The notes: generated from the letters alone by a model not told the origin. Shown: positions 16,275 to 25,668, numbered from the stretch's first letter. The stretch: DNA of 40,111 nucleotides from Deltaproteobacteria bacterium UBA5799 (GCA_002418185.1 DIDN01000046.1:2208-42318); one strand, 5' to 3'. A program made the numbers and translations.

Positions 16275-18929
16275 ATGCCGCACGGGCCCATCCCAGAATC
16301 CATCATCAAGGCCAGTGGGCCGCTCGCCCCGGTCGCCAAGGAATACCTGTCGAGGCGCGAGTCCGAAATCAGGAGGACCCACCTCGCGGGCGCTACCGGT
16401 CGCGAGGTCTGCCGCGAGTACACGGACGCGGTGGACGGCCTCCTGAGGGCCCTTTTTGCGCGCAGTTCCGGACGCCTCGGCCATAAGGACAAAGTCGCCC
16501 TGGTCGCCCTGGGCGGCTATGGCCGCGGCGAGCTTAATATCCGTTCCGACATAGACCTCATGCTCGTCCACAGGGGCCGCCTCACGAAGCCGGTCGAGGA
16601 CCTCACCCAGGAGATGCTCTACGTCCTCTGGGACACGGGCCTCGACATGGGCTTCGCCATCCGCTCGGTCCCCGAGTGCATTACCCTTGCGAGAGACGAC
16701 CTCAAGACCATGACCGCTCTGCTTGACCTGCGCTTCATTACCGGCGACGGAGCACTGTTCGACACGCTACGCAAAAGCGTCAGAAAAAACCTCTTCAGCA
16801 GGGCGAGGTCCGCTTCCTTCATAAACGAAAAGCTCGAGGAGACGAGGCAGCGCCACGCCAGGTTCGGCGGTTCCGTATACATTCTCGAGCCCAACGTCAA
16901 GGAGGGGGAAGGAGGGCTGCGCGACCTCCACACCGCCGTCTGGGCCTTGAAGGCCAGGCACGGAAAAGAGGTGGAGCCCTTCTCTCTCGGGCTCCTGAGC
17001 GAGCGCGACAGGAAGGCCCTGGAGGCCTCGCTCGATTTCATCCTCTGGATAAGGAACGAGATGCACTTCTCGACGGGCAGGAAGTCCGACCAGCTCACCT
17101 TTGACCAGCAGGAGAGGATAGCGAAGCTTTTGGGGTTCGAGAGCACCGAAAAGTCGCTCGCCGTCGAGTCGTTCATGCAGCGCTACTACCGGCACGCCTC
17201 CGACATAAGCCATTATTCGGGCCTGATGCTCTCCCGGGCGCTCCACAGGGAGAGGAAGTCGCTCGGCTGGCCGAAGAAAAAGGCGCGTATAGACAGGAAC
17301 TTCCATGTCTCCGGCGGGCTTCTCTTCGCAAAGGCCGACGACACGATCCGGCGCGAGCCTGCCTCGGCCCTCAAGGCTTTCGAGTATGCCCAGGCCTTCG
17401 GCGTGGAGCTCGACCAGTCCGCCAGGGACCAGATACTGGAGGGGCTCGTGGCCGCAGGCGAGGACTTCCGCACCTCGAAGGACGCCTCCGAGTCCTTCTT
17501 CAAGATACTCAGGGGCAAGGACGTATACAGGACGCTCAGGGAGATGCACCGGTTGAGGCTCCTCGACAGGTACATCCCCGAGTTCGAGGAGATAAGCTGC
17601 AGGGTGCAGCACGACCTCTATCACGTCTACACCGTAGACGCCCACACGCTCTTCGCGGTGAGGGAAATCGAGAGGCTCCGCGGGCAGTACAAACCCGTTT
17701 TCCCGCTCCTTTCGAACATCTTCGAGGAGATGCCGAACCCGGAGGTCCTTTACCTCGCGGTCCTCTTCCACGACATCGGGAAGGCGCACGGCAAGGGACA
17801 CGCTGAAAAGGGCGCGGCCATGATGCCGGAGATATGCAGGCGCCTGAACCTCGCGGAAGAGGACTCGAACCTCGCGAGGTTCCTGGTGAAGAACCACCTC
17901 CTCCTTGCCAACACCGCCCAGTACAGGGACCTGCACGACGAGAAGCTCATTATAGAGTTCGCGAGGAAGGTAGGCGACATCGAGAGGCTCAACCTCCTGT
18001 ACCTTCTTACCTTCGCGGACGTGCGCGCCGTGGGGCCGGACGTGTGGAGCCAGTGGAAGGGCGCCCTTTTCCAGGAGCTCTATTTCAAGGCGCTTACCGT
18101 CCTCGACCGCGGCACCTTCGAGCCGGAGGAATCGGAGGCCAGGATCAGGAAGGTGCAGGAGAGGGTGGCCGCGCTACTCGGGCCCGAGGGTCTGGGGAGG
18201 GCGGCGGTAGAGGACTGGTGCCAGCTTTTCCCCAACAACTATTTCCTCTCGACCAGCCCCGAGTTCATCGCCGAGCACCTGAAGATACTCAGGGACTTCG
18301 CGAACAAGACCCATGTCCTGAGAGTCAGGCAGGACACCTTCAGGGAGTATACCGAGCTGATCATATGCACGCACGACGTCCACGGGCTCTTTTCGATGAT
18401 AACCGGCGTCATGGCCGCAAACGGGGTAAACATACTCGGGGCGCAGATAAACACGCTCCGTAACGGCGTTGCGCTCGACATACTCCAGGTGACCGGCCCC
18501 GTCGGAGGGCTCATTACCGACGAGGCGAAGCTCGCCAGGATAGAAAGCGACATCGCCGACGTCCTCTCGGGCCGGGTAAAGGTCCAGTCGCTCGTAAGTA
18601 AAAGGAAGCCGTCGATACTCGACAGCAAGGCCCGGCCCATGGTCAAGACGACCGTCGAGATAGACAACGAGGTCTCGGAGGCGTACACGGTCCTTGACAT
18701 ACATACCCAGAACAGGATCGGCCTCCTCTATGACATAACCAGCACGCTCGCCGCTCTCGGCCTTTACATATACGTGGCGAAGATAGCGACAAAGGGCGAC
18801 CAGGCGGCGGACATCTTCTACGTGAAGGACATTTTCGGCCAGAAGATATTCTTCAAGGACCGCCTGAACGAGATAGCGGACAGGTTGTACAAAGTCCTTA
18901 CCGGGCCCGCAGCCGCGGAGGGGGCATGA
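16275..18929 (+). CDS. glnD: Bifunctional uridylyltransferase/uridylyl-removing enzyme GlnD
   Basis: 884 residues. The nucleotidyltransferase domain has 'GGYGRGELNIRSDIDLML' (about residues 77-94). The HD domain that removes UMP has 'LFHDIGKAHGKGH' about residue 497. Two ACT domains begin near 694 and 803 and sense glutamine. The enzyme uridylylates PII proteins (GlnB/GlnK) when glutamine is low and reverses this when it is high, linking nitrogen status to glutamine synthetase. All signature residues are present. It starts 8 bases after the amidase gene, and its stop overlaps the xerD start (ATGA). Confidence 0.96.
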   Translation: MPHGPIPESIIKASGPLAPVAKEYLSRRESEIRRTHLAGATGREVCREYTDAVDGLLRALFARSSGRLGHKDKVALVALGGYGRGELNIRSDIDLMLVHRGRLTKPVEDLTQEMLYVLWDTGLDMGFAIRSVPECITLARDDLKTMTALLDLRFITGDGALFDTLRKSVRKNLFSRARSASFINEKLEETRQRHARFGGSVYILEPNVKEGEGGLRDLHTAVWALKARHGKEVEPFSLGLLSERDRKALEASLDFILWIRNEMHFSTGRKSDQLTFDQQERIAKLLGFESTEKSLAVESFMQRYYRHASDISHYSGLMLSRALHRERKSLGWPKKKARIDRNFHVSGGLLFAKADDTIRREPASALKAFEYAQAFGVELDQSARDQILEGLVAAGEDFRTSKDASESFFKILRGKDVYRTLREMHRLRLLDRYIPEFEEISCRVQHDLYHVYTVDAHTLFAVREIERLRGQYKPVFPLLSNIFEEMPNPEVLYLAVLFHDIGKAHGKGHAEKGAAMMPEICRRLNLAEEDSNLARFLVKNHLLLANTAQYRDLHDEKLIIEFARKVGDIERLNLLYLLTFADVRAVGPDVWSQWKGALFQELYFKALTVLDRGTFEPEESEARIRKVQERVAALLGPEGLGRAAVEDWCQLFPNNYFLSTSPEFIAEHLKILRDFANKTHVLRVRQDTFREYTELIICTHDVHGLFSMITGVMAANGVNILGAQINTLRNGVALDILQVTGPVGGLITDEAKLARIESDIADVLSGRVKVQSLVSKRKPSILDSKARPMVKTTVEIDNEVSEAYTVLDIHTQNRIGLLYDITSTLAALGLYIYVAKIATKGDQAADIFYVKDIFGQKIFFKDRLNEIADRLYKVLTGPAAAEGA

Positions 18930-19828
18930 CGGGCCCCGGGAGCGACCCCATGCGCGTTTTCCTCGACTATATTGTCGTGGAAAAGGGCCTTTCCGAGAAT
19001 ACCCGCCTGAGCTACAAGAAAGACCTCTCTCATTTCCACGAATACATGCTCGGAATTGACAGGGGCGGCCTGCTTGAGGCGACTCCCGGAGACATATCCG
19101 GGTTCCTCAGGCACCTGAGCGAAAGGGGCCTGTCCGCGAGGTCGTATGCCAGGGCGCTCGTGACGCTGAGGGGGTTTTACAGGTTTCTTGCCGCAAAGGG
19201 GTTTGTCGGGGAATCTCCGTGCCTGAAGGTGGACATGCCCAGGGTGCGCAAGAGGCTCCCTGAGTTCCTCTCGATATCCGAGGTCGAAAGGCTCCTTTCA
19301 GCGCCTCCTGCGCAGACCGTCCTGGGGCTTCGCGACAAGGCGATGCTCGAGACGCTTTACGCTACCGGCCTCCGGGTATCCGAGCTTACGAGCCTCAGGA
19401 CGAACAGCATAAGCCTCCAGGGGGGGTATCTCACGGCCTTCGGCAAGGGTTCCAGGGAGAGGATGGTGCCGCTCGGGGACGCGGCCATGCACTGGCTCAA
19501 AAGGTACATGGACGAGGGCCGGCCTTCTTTCTGCGGCGAACGGAGGACCGGGACGCTCTTCCTTACCTCAAGAGGCGCGGGCATGACCCGCCAGAACTTC
19601 TGGAGCATGATAAAGAAGTACGCCATCCTGGCCGGGATAAGCCGGGCCAGGTGCAAGCCCCATATTATACGCCACTCGTTCGCCACACACCTCCTCGAAA
19701 GGGGAGCAGACCTCCGGATGGTCCAGGCCATGCTCGGGCACGCTGACATATCCACAACCCAGATATATACCCACATAACAAATGAACGGCTTAAGAACCT
19801 GCACAGGATTAAGCACCCGAGAGGTTAG
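18926..19828 (+). CDS. xerD: Tyrosine recombinase XerD
   Basis: 300 residues, the normal length for XerC/XerD. An N-terminal SAM-like DNA-binding domain (about 10-95) precedes the catalytic domain. The full catalytic set is visible: Arg150, Lys174, His246, Arg249, His272 and nucleophile Tyr281. It resolves chromosome dimers at dif with a partner at the division septum. Position at the end of the mutS-amiC-glnD cluster supports a housekeeping Xer rather than a mobile-element integrase. XerC and XerD are hard to tell apart by eye, so the letter is the usual assignment for this context. Translation is coupled to glnD through ATGA. Confidence 0.9.
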   Translation: MTGPGSDPMRVFLDYIVVEKGLSENTRLSYKKDLSHFHEYMLGIDRGGLLEATPGDISGFLRHLSERGLSARSYARALVTLRGFYRFLAAKGFVGESPCLKVDMPRVRKRLPEFLSISEVERLLSAPPAQTVLGLRDKAMLETLYATGLRVSELTSLRTNSISLQGGYLTAFGKGSRERMVPLGDAAMHWLKRYMDEGRPSFCGERRTGTLFLTSRGAGMTRQNFWSMIKKYAILAGISRARCKPHIIRHSFATHLLERGADLRMVQAMLGHADISTTQIYTHITNERLKNLHRIKHPRG

Positions 19829-19882
19829 TCTCTCAAGAGAGCTTGTAGCAGCAGGTTTCCTCGTCCAGGGGTGGGGTGAGCG

Positions 19883-20577
19883 TCACTGCATTTTTAGTGA
19901 CATCAGGGCGACAATAAGCGTGCCAGTCACCAGGGCCGCATACACGGGCAGGAAATTTTTTGTGGTACGCCGTATCAGGTATTCCATGAAAAACAGCAAC
20001 AACATTAGAAAAACCTGACCGGAGAAGAAGCCTATTGCCGAATAATAAAGCATAAAGCGCCTCCAGCTCCTTATTATCTTAAGACGGGGCACTTTGGATA
20101 CTGTACCGTAGTACAGGGAAGAAAAGGAAACAGGATATTTGACATAATATCCATTATGCGACATAAGCCCGAGTGTCGGAGCCTTGCTTAAACGGTAGTC
20201 CTTTCCGGCTTTCTTGACGTGCTCTCTATTAACTGTTCGCTTGGGACCTTGCCATAGACCATTTGATTCTGTATGAAGAAAGTACGCTAATCCTTTGCAA
20301 CCATTGTACTTTCATTCAGATTCCTACGTCGATACTATCTTGTTAAAGCGGCTTTCCTCTCCTAATGCGTGCTTACGTTTTTCGAACTGCTCGAAGGAAC
20401 TCCTCCAGGTGATGTCCTCAGAGACGGCCTTATGATAGTTTTTTCCCGCTACTGCCATTGCGCCCTCCCTTATGCCTATCATCCATAGCTATCGCGTTTC
20501 AGACATATGGAGTTCAGGCCGCCTGATTTTATTATTGACCTTACCTTTTCAGCCGGAGCCGCCTTCAGTATAAGCAC
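19883..20577 (-). pseudogene. Decayed gene with two in-frame stops and a frameshift
   Basis: On the minus strand one reading frame continues from ATG 20458 to the stop at 19883, interrupted only by TAG (20324-20326) and TGA (20312-20314). The interior reads like real protein (for example 'AVSEDITWRSSFEQF', 'REHVKKAGKDYRLSKAP', 'NGYYVKYPVSFSSLYYG'). It ends with two hydrophobic segments separated by R-R-T-T-K-N, in the last 60 residues. A further stretch from GTG 20577 ('LILKAAPAEKVRSIIKSGG') joins through a frameshift near 20485. The region is visibly more AT-rich than its surroundings, which fits an acquired gene now decaying. I do not recognise the family; a membrane-associated glycosyltransferase is only one guess. 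The last part alone (19883-20164) could still encode a 93-residue membrane protein. Confidence 0.55.
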
Positions 20578-20702
20578 CGGGCCTCGGCGTTAAAAAATGT
20601 TTAATTTCAAAAGCTTACGCTCGAAGGTTTATTTTGCTGCGTCCCCGTTTTTATGCTCAAGTTATCCGGTTCCGTATCCGATAAAAATGATACAGAGAAA
20701 CT

Positions 20703-21581
20703 ATGGGTAATACTCTAAAAGAAATCCATTCCGGGAAGAACGGAAAGGCGAAGAGGGAAACTCTACGCTCAAAGGTCCTCGAGGTACTCAAGATATCCAC
20801 CGTACCTTCCGTGCTTAAACGGATAATCGAGGTGACCGACGACCCGAAGTCCGGGATTTCCGACCTGGAGAATATCATCGAGCGCGACCAGGCCATCGCA
20901 ACCCGGGTCGTCGCGGTCTCGAATGCGGTATTCTACGGTTTTCCGAGAAAGATAAGCACCATAGACCAGGCCATCCTCGTATTGGGGTTCGAGATGGTCA
21001 AGGGGTTGGCAATATCGACGACCCTTTTCAGCTTCGTCAGGAACAGCAAGACCAACTCCGTCATAGCTTCCCTCTGGGGCCATTCCTTCGAGGTGGCGAT
21101 GGCCGCCGGCATGCTCGCACGGCGGACCGGCATGTTCAGCAAGGAAACCGCTTTCCTGGCCGGGCTCATCCACGACGTAGGACGGCCCATACTCCTCCAG
21201 ATACTGAACAAGGAGTACCTGGAAGTGTGCTCGTTCGACCGGAACTGCGTTGAAATGGAGGCCGAGGTCTTCGGGGCCGACCACGCCGAGGTCGGCGATT
21301 GGTTCGTTGAGAAATGCAAGCTCCCCCAGGACTGCGCGCTGGCCGTGAAATACCACCACAAGCCCGAGAAATGCTTCGAGGAGATGGAGACCATCCCCCC
21401 ACTCGTGCAGATAGTCTATCTCGCGAACCTCATCGTCACCGAGCCGCGTGAAAAGTACGCCTACTGCTCGCCTGTGCACGCCCACATACTCGCTTCGCTC
21501 AAGATCACCGGAGAGGAGCTTCTGGGCTTTTCCGAGAAGATCGCGGCGAAAAGGGACGAGATCCGGGCCTTTTACGACTAA
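20703..21581 (+). CDS. HDOD-domain signalling protein
   Basis: 292 residues, cytoplasmic. Residues about 27-230 form an HDOD domain ('LKISTVPSVLKRIIEVTDDP' opening, then the D-Q-A-I-A-T-R-V segment and 'LAGLIHDVGR' helix). Only some HD metal ligands are kept, which is usual for HDOD proteins and argues against classical phosphohydrolase activity. Such proteins act in signalling, often alongside two-component and cyclic-di-GMP systems. The ribosome site is weak (AGAGA). It starts after the decayed region and ends in a four-base overlap with the convergent DUF362 gene. Confidence 0.85.
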   Translation: MGNTLKEIHSGKNGKAKRETLRSKVLEVLKISTVPSVLKRIIEVTDDPKSGISDLENIIERDQAIATRVVAVSNAVFYGFPRKISTIDQAILVLGFEMVKGLAISTTLFSFVRNSKTNSVIASLWGHSFEVAMAAGMLARRTGMFSKETAFLAGLIHDVGRPILLQILNKEYLEVCSFDRNCVEMEAEVFGADHAEVGDWFVEKCKLPQDCALAVKYHHKPEKCFEEMETIPPLVQIVYLANLIVTEPREKYAYCSPVHAHILASLKITGEELLGFSEKIAAKRDEIRAFYD

Positions 21582-22450
21582 GCCGCCGCCTTCCTCTCCC
21601 TATCCCTGAACAAACTCACCGCCTCGGGAAGCTGAAGCCCTATTATGTCGATGGCTGAGAGGTCGGCTGTGCCAACTCCGAGCCGCTCGGCCTCGATTAT
21701 GTGCCCCACCCTGTCGTGCCCGAGTATATGCGCGCCCACCGAGTCGGCGGCGACGCAGTCCTTGCTCGCTATCACCATGCCGCTCTCAAAGGCGAGGCCG
21801 CCTATGGGCCCCGTGCCAGTCATGGCCGGGTGCCCGGCGATTATGCCCAGACCGATCGGGAACCTCTTGCACATGGCGGCTATAAAGGAGTGTATGTCGT
21901 CGAACATGCCGTGCGGGTGGAGGCTCTTCGCCCTCGGGTGCCCGTAAAAATCGGCTGCCGGGTACGAGAGGGCTATGTTCTTCATGGTGAGCGTGACTGC
22001 CGCGAGGTGGTGTTCCTTGTGGGCGGCCAAAGAGATGACCGTGTCGTAGTCGAATACGTGCCCGTTGACCATCACCTCCCTGTGGGGCCCGGTCTCAAGC
22101 TGGACCGGCCTGAAGGGCGGCCTGTTGTGGTCGAAAAACTCGACCCCCTCCTCCCTAATCACCCTGTCGATGCCCAGGAGCCTGAAGATCTCGTCCGTCT
22201 CCCCCGCCCCCGCCCCGCCGGATACGGTTATCTTTCCGGGGAAGTACCCTTTGACGTACCTTATCACGGCCCGCACCGTGTCGGCCTGCACGCAGGCGGT
22301 CAGGTCTTCGCGCGAGGCCCAGGTATCGTTCGGCTTTATGGCCACGTGCTTTCCGACGAATAGCTCGGAGAGCCCGTCCAGCACGTCGAGGGCGCCCCTT
22401 ACGGCCGTCTCTATTTCGTGGTTGTGCGATATCGAGACCCTGTTTCTCAT
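21578..22450 (-). CDS. DUF362-domain protein
   Basis: 290 residues from ATG 22450 ('MRNRVSISHNHEIETAV'); a longer frame reaches 22492 but adds an unlikely N-terminus. The whole length matches DUF362: 'VAIKPNDTW' near the N-terminus, 'ITVSGGAGAGETDE', 'VISLAAHKEHHLAAVTLTMKN' shortened here to its K-x-H core, and a final G-x-G-x-x-D-L segment. DUF362 proteins often carry ferredoxin motifs; none is seen here, as there are only three scattered Cys. The biochemical role of the family is unknown. Its stop overlaps the HDOD stop, so the two transcripts converge with no spacer. Downstream of the RAM-domain gene on the same strand (54-base gap), it may share a transcript with it. Confidence 0.82.
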   Translation of the reverse strand: MRNRVSISHNHEIETAVRGALDVLDGLSELFVGKHVAIKPNDTWASREDLTACVQADTVRAVIRYVKGYFPGKITVSGGAGAGETDEIFRLLGIDRVIREEGVEFFDHNRPPFRPVQLETGPHREVMVNGHVFDYDTVISLAAHKEHHLAAVTLTMKNIALSYPAADFYGHPRAKSLHPHGMFDDIHSFIAAMCKRFPIGLGIIAGHPAMTGTGPIGGLAFESGMVIASKDCVAADSVGAHILGHDRVGHIIEAERLGVGTADLSAIDIIGLQLPEAVSLFRDRERKAAA

Positions 22451-22504
22451 ATGGAAAGTATAGCACACGGGGCCTTCTGACGGGCTGGACATGAAAGGGA
22501 GGGT

Positions 22505-22738
22505 TCAGTCGATTATGACGTTGGTGAGGGTCCTCTTAACGTACTGGACGGATTGTATCTTTGAGATTACTACGTCCCCGAGGACCTTGAAATTGGAGGC
22601 TGCGACCAGGGCTATCAGGTCGTAGGGGCCGGTGACAATCCTGGCCTCCTTGACCCCGCCGATCTGGAGCACCTTGTCAAGCACCTCTTTGGACCTGGCG
22701 TGTTCGCATTCTATGAAGACATAGGCCTCTACCGACAT
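22505..22738 (-). CDS. Stand-alone Lrp/AsnC-type ligand-binding (RAM) domain
   Basis: 77 residues with a strong GGGAGGGAAGGG site before the ATG. The sequence matches only the C-terminal RAM domain of Lrp/AsnC regulators ('VEAYVFIECE', 'VKEARIVTGPYDLIALV' and 'VQYVKRTLTNVI' segments). No helix-turn-helix is present. Stand-alone RAM proteins form beta-sandwich dimers that bind amino acids, and may modify full-length Lrp proteins or act as sensors. It is a complete small gene rather than a truncated one, as the length and start are typical of the stand-alone class. Confidence 0.85.
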   Translation of the reverse strand: MSVEAYVFIECEHARSKEVLDKVLQIGGVKEARIVTGPYDLIALVAASNFKVLGDVVISKIQSVQYVKRTLTNVIID

Positions 22739-22780
22739 CCCTTCCCTCCCTGGTGGTATTGAAATCCGAAGAGCAGGCGC

Positions 22781-23046
22781 TCAACGGTCCAAGATGCGCA
22801 CGGCCTCGTTCCTTACCGTTTCAGCGCGCGGCGGCCTCCTCAAATGCCTGATACCCCTTCGGACCAGGAAATCGCGGTCCCGCCCGGTTAGCGGTTCGCA
22901 CATGAAAAGGAAGCGCTCTTCCATGCCGGGGTATTTCCGGGAAGCAGAGAGAGTCGAGGAAGGTCTTGATCCCGCTGTCTTTGCCGAAAGACATTGCAGC
23001 ACCGCGGTAGGCTTTCGAAACGTGCGTGCAGAACGAGCCCAGCCAC
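22781..23046 (-). pseudogene. Possible frameshifted small gene remnant
   Basis: The 410 bases between the RAM gene and copA hold no intact convincing gene. On the minus strand, two overlapping frames each show GC-rich third positions over half the region. One reads 'GAAMSFGKDSGIKTFLDSL' in the upstream part; the other reads 'ERFLFMCEPLTGRDRDFLV' and ends at the stop at 22781. Joining them needs one frameshift between about 22925 and 22960. I do not recognise the product. A chance pattern in GC-rich DNA remains possible. Confidence 0.22.
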
Positions 23047-23150
23047 AGAGCATCCCGCGCAAACCGCCTCCCGTAAGACTAATCACATTATCCTTCCTGC
23101 CGCGAGATGTGTCAAGAGCGCTCAGGAACGACCGGGAAAGGCTGACAGAT

Positions 23151-25634
23151 TCAAAGCGCGTGCCTGAACCTCTTGAGGCGTAGCGAGTTGCTCACGACGC
23201 TAACCGAGGAGAGCCCCATGGCCGCCGCCGCGAACATCGGGTCGAGGAGGACGCCGAAGAACGGGTAAAGCGCCCCTGCGGCTACCGGTATGAGCAGCAC
23301 GTTATAGAAAAAGGCCCAGAAGAGGTTCTGCCTGATGTTCCTTATGGTGGCCCTGCTCAATGCTATGGCAGCGGCTATTGCCCTGAGGTCTCCGCCGATG
23401 ATGGTTATGTCCGACGCCTCCATTGCCACGTCCGCGCCCGTGCCGATGGCGATCCCCACGTCGGCCCTGGCAAGCGCAGGCGCGTCGTTTATCCCGTCGC
23501 CCACCATGGCGACTACCCTGCCCTCGTCCTGAAGCCTCCGTATCTCGTCTGCCTTGTCCTGGGGAAGCACCTCGGCGAGGACCTCCTGGATTCCAAGCTC
23601 CGCTGCTATGCTCCCGGCCGCCTTCCGGTTGTCTCCTGTAAGGATAACGACCCTGAGCCCCATGCCAATGAGCGCCCGGACGGCCTCCCTCGAACCCTCC
23701 TTAAGGGTATCGGCAATGCCTATGACGCCCGCGGCCCTGCCGTCAAGCGCAACGTATGCGGGGGTCATGCCCCGGAGGGAGAGCCTTTCTGCCTCTTGGA
23801 GCGCGCCTGACGCATCGACGCCGCGCTCCGCCATGAGCCTCTCGCTGCCGACCAGCACCGCCCTGCCGTTTACTTCCGCGCTTATTCCGCGGCCCGGGAG
23901 CGCCTCGAACCTTTCCGGCGCTGCTGCCTCTATCCCGAGCTCCACGGCCTTTCTCACCACGGCCTCAGCAAGCGGGTGCTCGGATTTGACTTCGGTCGAG
24001 GCCGCGTAGAAAAGGACGTCGGATTCGCTGAACCCCGGGAGCGCCGCTATCTCCCTTACCGCGGGCTTGCCGCTCGTAAGGGTCCCGGTCTTGTCGAGGA
24101 CGACGGTGTCGAGCTTGTGGGCGGTCTCAAGCGACTCGCCGCCCCTTATGAGGATGCCGTTCTCCGCGCCCTTTCCGGTGCCGACCATTATCGAAGTGGG
24201 GGTTGCGAGCCCGAGCGCGCACGGACACGCGATTATGAGTACGGCTATGAAGTTCATGAGCGCGAGCGTAAGCGCGGGCTCCGGGCCGAAGACGGCCCAG
24301 ACGATGAACGTTATTACCGCAATCCCAATAACTGCCGGAACGAAATATCCGGCTATCACGTCCGCCATGCGGGCTATCGGCGGCTTTGCCGCCTGCGCCT
24401 CCTCGACGAGCCTTACTATCCTCGAAAGGGCGGTGTCCTTCCCCACCTTCGTCGCCATGAAGCTGAACGAGCCTGTGGTGTTCATGGTCGCGCCCATGAC
24501 CTGGTCGCCAGGCTTTTTGTCCACGGGCATGCTCTCGCCGCTTATCATGGATTCGTCGACGGACGAGTACCCTTCGAGCACCACCCCGTCGACCGGGACC
24601 TTCTCGCCGGGCCTTACCGCCACGGTGTCGCCCGGGAGCACGTCCTCGACTGGGATAGCTATCTCGACGCCTTCCCTTAAGACGCGGGCGGTCTTTGCCC
24701 CGAGCCCGATGAGCTTTCTTATGGCCTCGCCGGTCTGCCCGCGCGCCCTTAGTTCGAGCGCCCTGCCGAGGAGTATCAGGGCTATTATCATTACGGCTGT
24801 CTCGAAGTAGACGCCGCCTGCAAGCCCCCTTTCAGCGAAGGACCCCGGGAAAAGGGTCACGGCGGCGCTGAAGAAGAACGCCGCAGAGGTGCCGACGGCT
24901 ATGAGCGTGTTCATGTCCGCGTAGCCGCGCCTCAAGGCGGCCCACGCGCCCTTGTAGAACCTGCCGCCGCTCAGGAACTGGACCGGCGCGGCCAGGAAAA
25001 GCTGCACGAAGTGGTTTCCCAAAATCGAAGGCACCCAGGGTAGCATCTCCCTCATGGAGCCGAGCATCAGGGGAAGAGCTACCGCGGCAGCCAGAAGAAA
25101 CCTTGCGAGCAGGCCTTTCATCTCGGCCTTTTTCATGCGGGCGTCGCGTTCGAGGAGGTCTTCCTCCCTTGCCGGGGCCTCGGCCCCGTACCCCGCCTCC
25201 CTTATGGCCCGCACAAGTTTTTCGACGGAAGTCGTTTCCGGCAGATAGCTCACCTCGGCCCTGCCCGAGGCGAAGTTCACGGAAGCGCCGACCACCCCTT
25301 CAATGCCTTCAAGCACGCCTGTGACTTTCCTTACGCAGGAAGCGCAGCTCATGCCCTGTACGGGTATCGAGACGCGTGCTGCCCCGGTGCCGTAGCCGAG
25401 CTTTTTGATGGCCTCGATTATGTCGCCAGGGCGCAAGCCGGCGGGGTCGTAAGAGACGCTCACCATTGCGGAGGCGAAGTTCACGGAGGCGGACACGACC
25501 CCTTCGAGGCCCCTCAAACCCTTCTCTATCTTGGCGGCGCAGGAAGCGCAGCTCATGCCGGTTACCGGGATGCTCACGCTCCTGGTCGCGCCCTCGGCCG
25601 TGGCGGGTTTTGCGCTCACTTTTTCACCGGACAT
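23151..25634 (-). CDS. copA: Copper-transporting P1B-type ATPase
   Basis: 827 residues from ATG 25634, with a GGAG-A4-GG site upstream; a frame extension to 25772 lacks support. Two N-terminal heavy-metal-associated domains carry G-M-S-C-A-S-C motifs (about residues 23-85 and 95-155). The membrane C-P-C motif is Cys470-Pro-Cys472, and the phosphorylated Asp is Asp514 in D-K-T-G-T. The nucleotide-domain S-E-H-P-L, T-G-D-N and G-D-G-I-N-D-A-P motifs are all present. CPC plus two CxxC metal-binding domains indicate export of Cu(I) (possibly Ag(I)) across the inner membrane. No CopZ or CueR-type gene is adjacent. Confidence 0.95.
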   Translation of the reverse strand: MSGEKVSAKPATAEGATRSVSIPVTGMSCASCAAKIEKGLRGLEGVVSASVNFASAMVSVSYDPAGLRPGDIIEAIKKLGYGTGAARVSIPVQGMSCASCVRKVTGVLEGIEGVVGASVNFASGRAEVSYLPETTSVEKLVRAIREAGYGAEAPAREEDLLERDARMKKAEMKGLLARFLLAAAVALPLMLGSMREMLPWVPSILGNHFVQLFLAAPVQFLSGGRFYKGAWAALRRGYADMNTLIAVGTSAAFFFSAAVTLFPGSFAERGLAGGVYFETAVMIIALILLGRALELRARGQTGEAIRKLIGLGAKTARVLREGVEIAIPVEDVLPGDTVAVRPGEKVPVDGVVLEGYSSVDESMISGESMPVDKKPGDQVMGATMNTTGSFSFMATKVGKDTALSRIVRLVEEAQAAKPPIARMADVIAGYFVPAVIGIAVITFIVWAVFGPEPALTLALMNFIAVLIIACPCALGLATPTSIMVGTGKGAENGILIRGGESLETAHKLDTVVLDKTGTLTSGKPAVREIAALPGFSESDVLFYAASTEVKSEHPLAEAVVRKAVELGIEAAAPERFEALPGRGISAEVNGRAVLVGSERLMAERGVDASGALQEAERLSLRGMTPAYVALDGRAAGVIGIADTLKEGSREAVRALIGMGLRVVILTGDNRKAAGSIAAELGIQEVLAEVLPQDKADEIRRLQDEGRVVAMVGDGINDAPALARADVGIAIGTGADVAMEASDITIIGGDLRAIAAAIALSRATIRNIRQNLFWAFFYNVLLIPVAAGALYPFFGVLLDPMFAAAAMGLSSVSVVSNSLRLKRFRHAL

Positions 25635-25668
25635 CCTTTTCTCCGTATAAAGCCTTGAAATATACGAT

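Noticed and set aside
18926..19828. XerD as the integrase of a mobile island with the AT-rich region next to it
   Set aside because: The gene is the last member of the conserved mutS-amiC-glnD-xerD cluster with ATGA coupling, has the standard Xer length, and no attachment repeat or tRNA is nearby.
22794..23183. 129-codon plus-strand frame between the RAM gene and copA
   Set aside because: It overlaps the end of copA, has no ribosome site, and the minus strand shows better coding signs.
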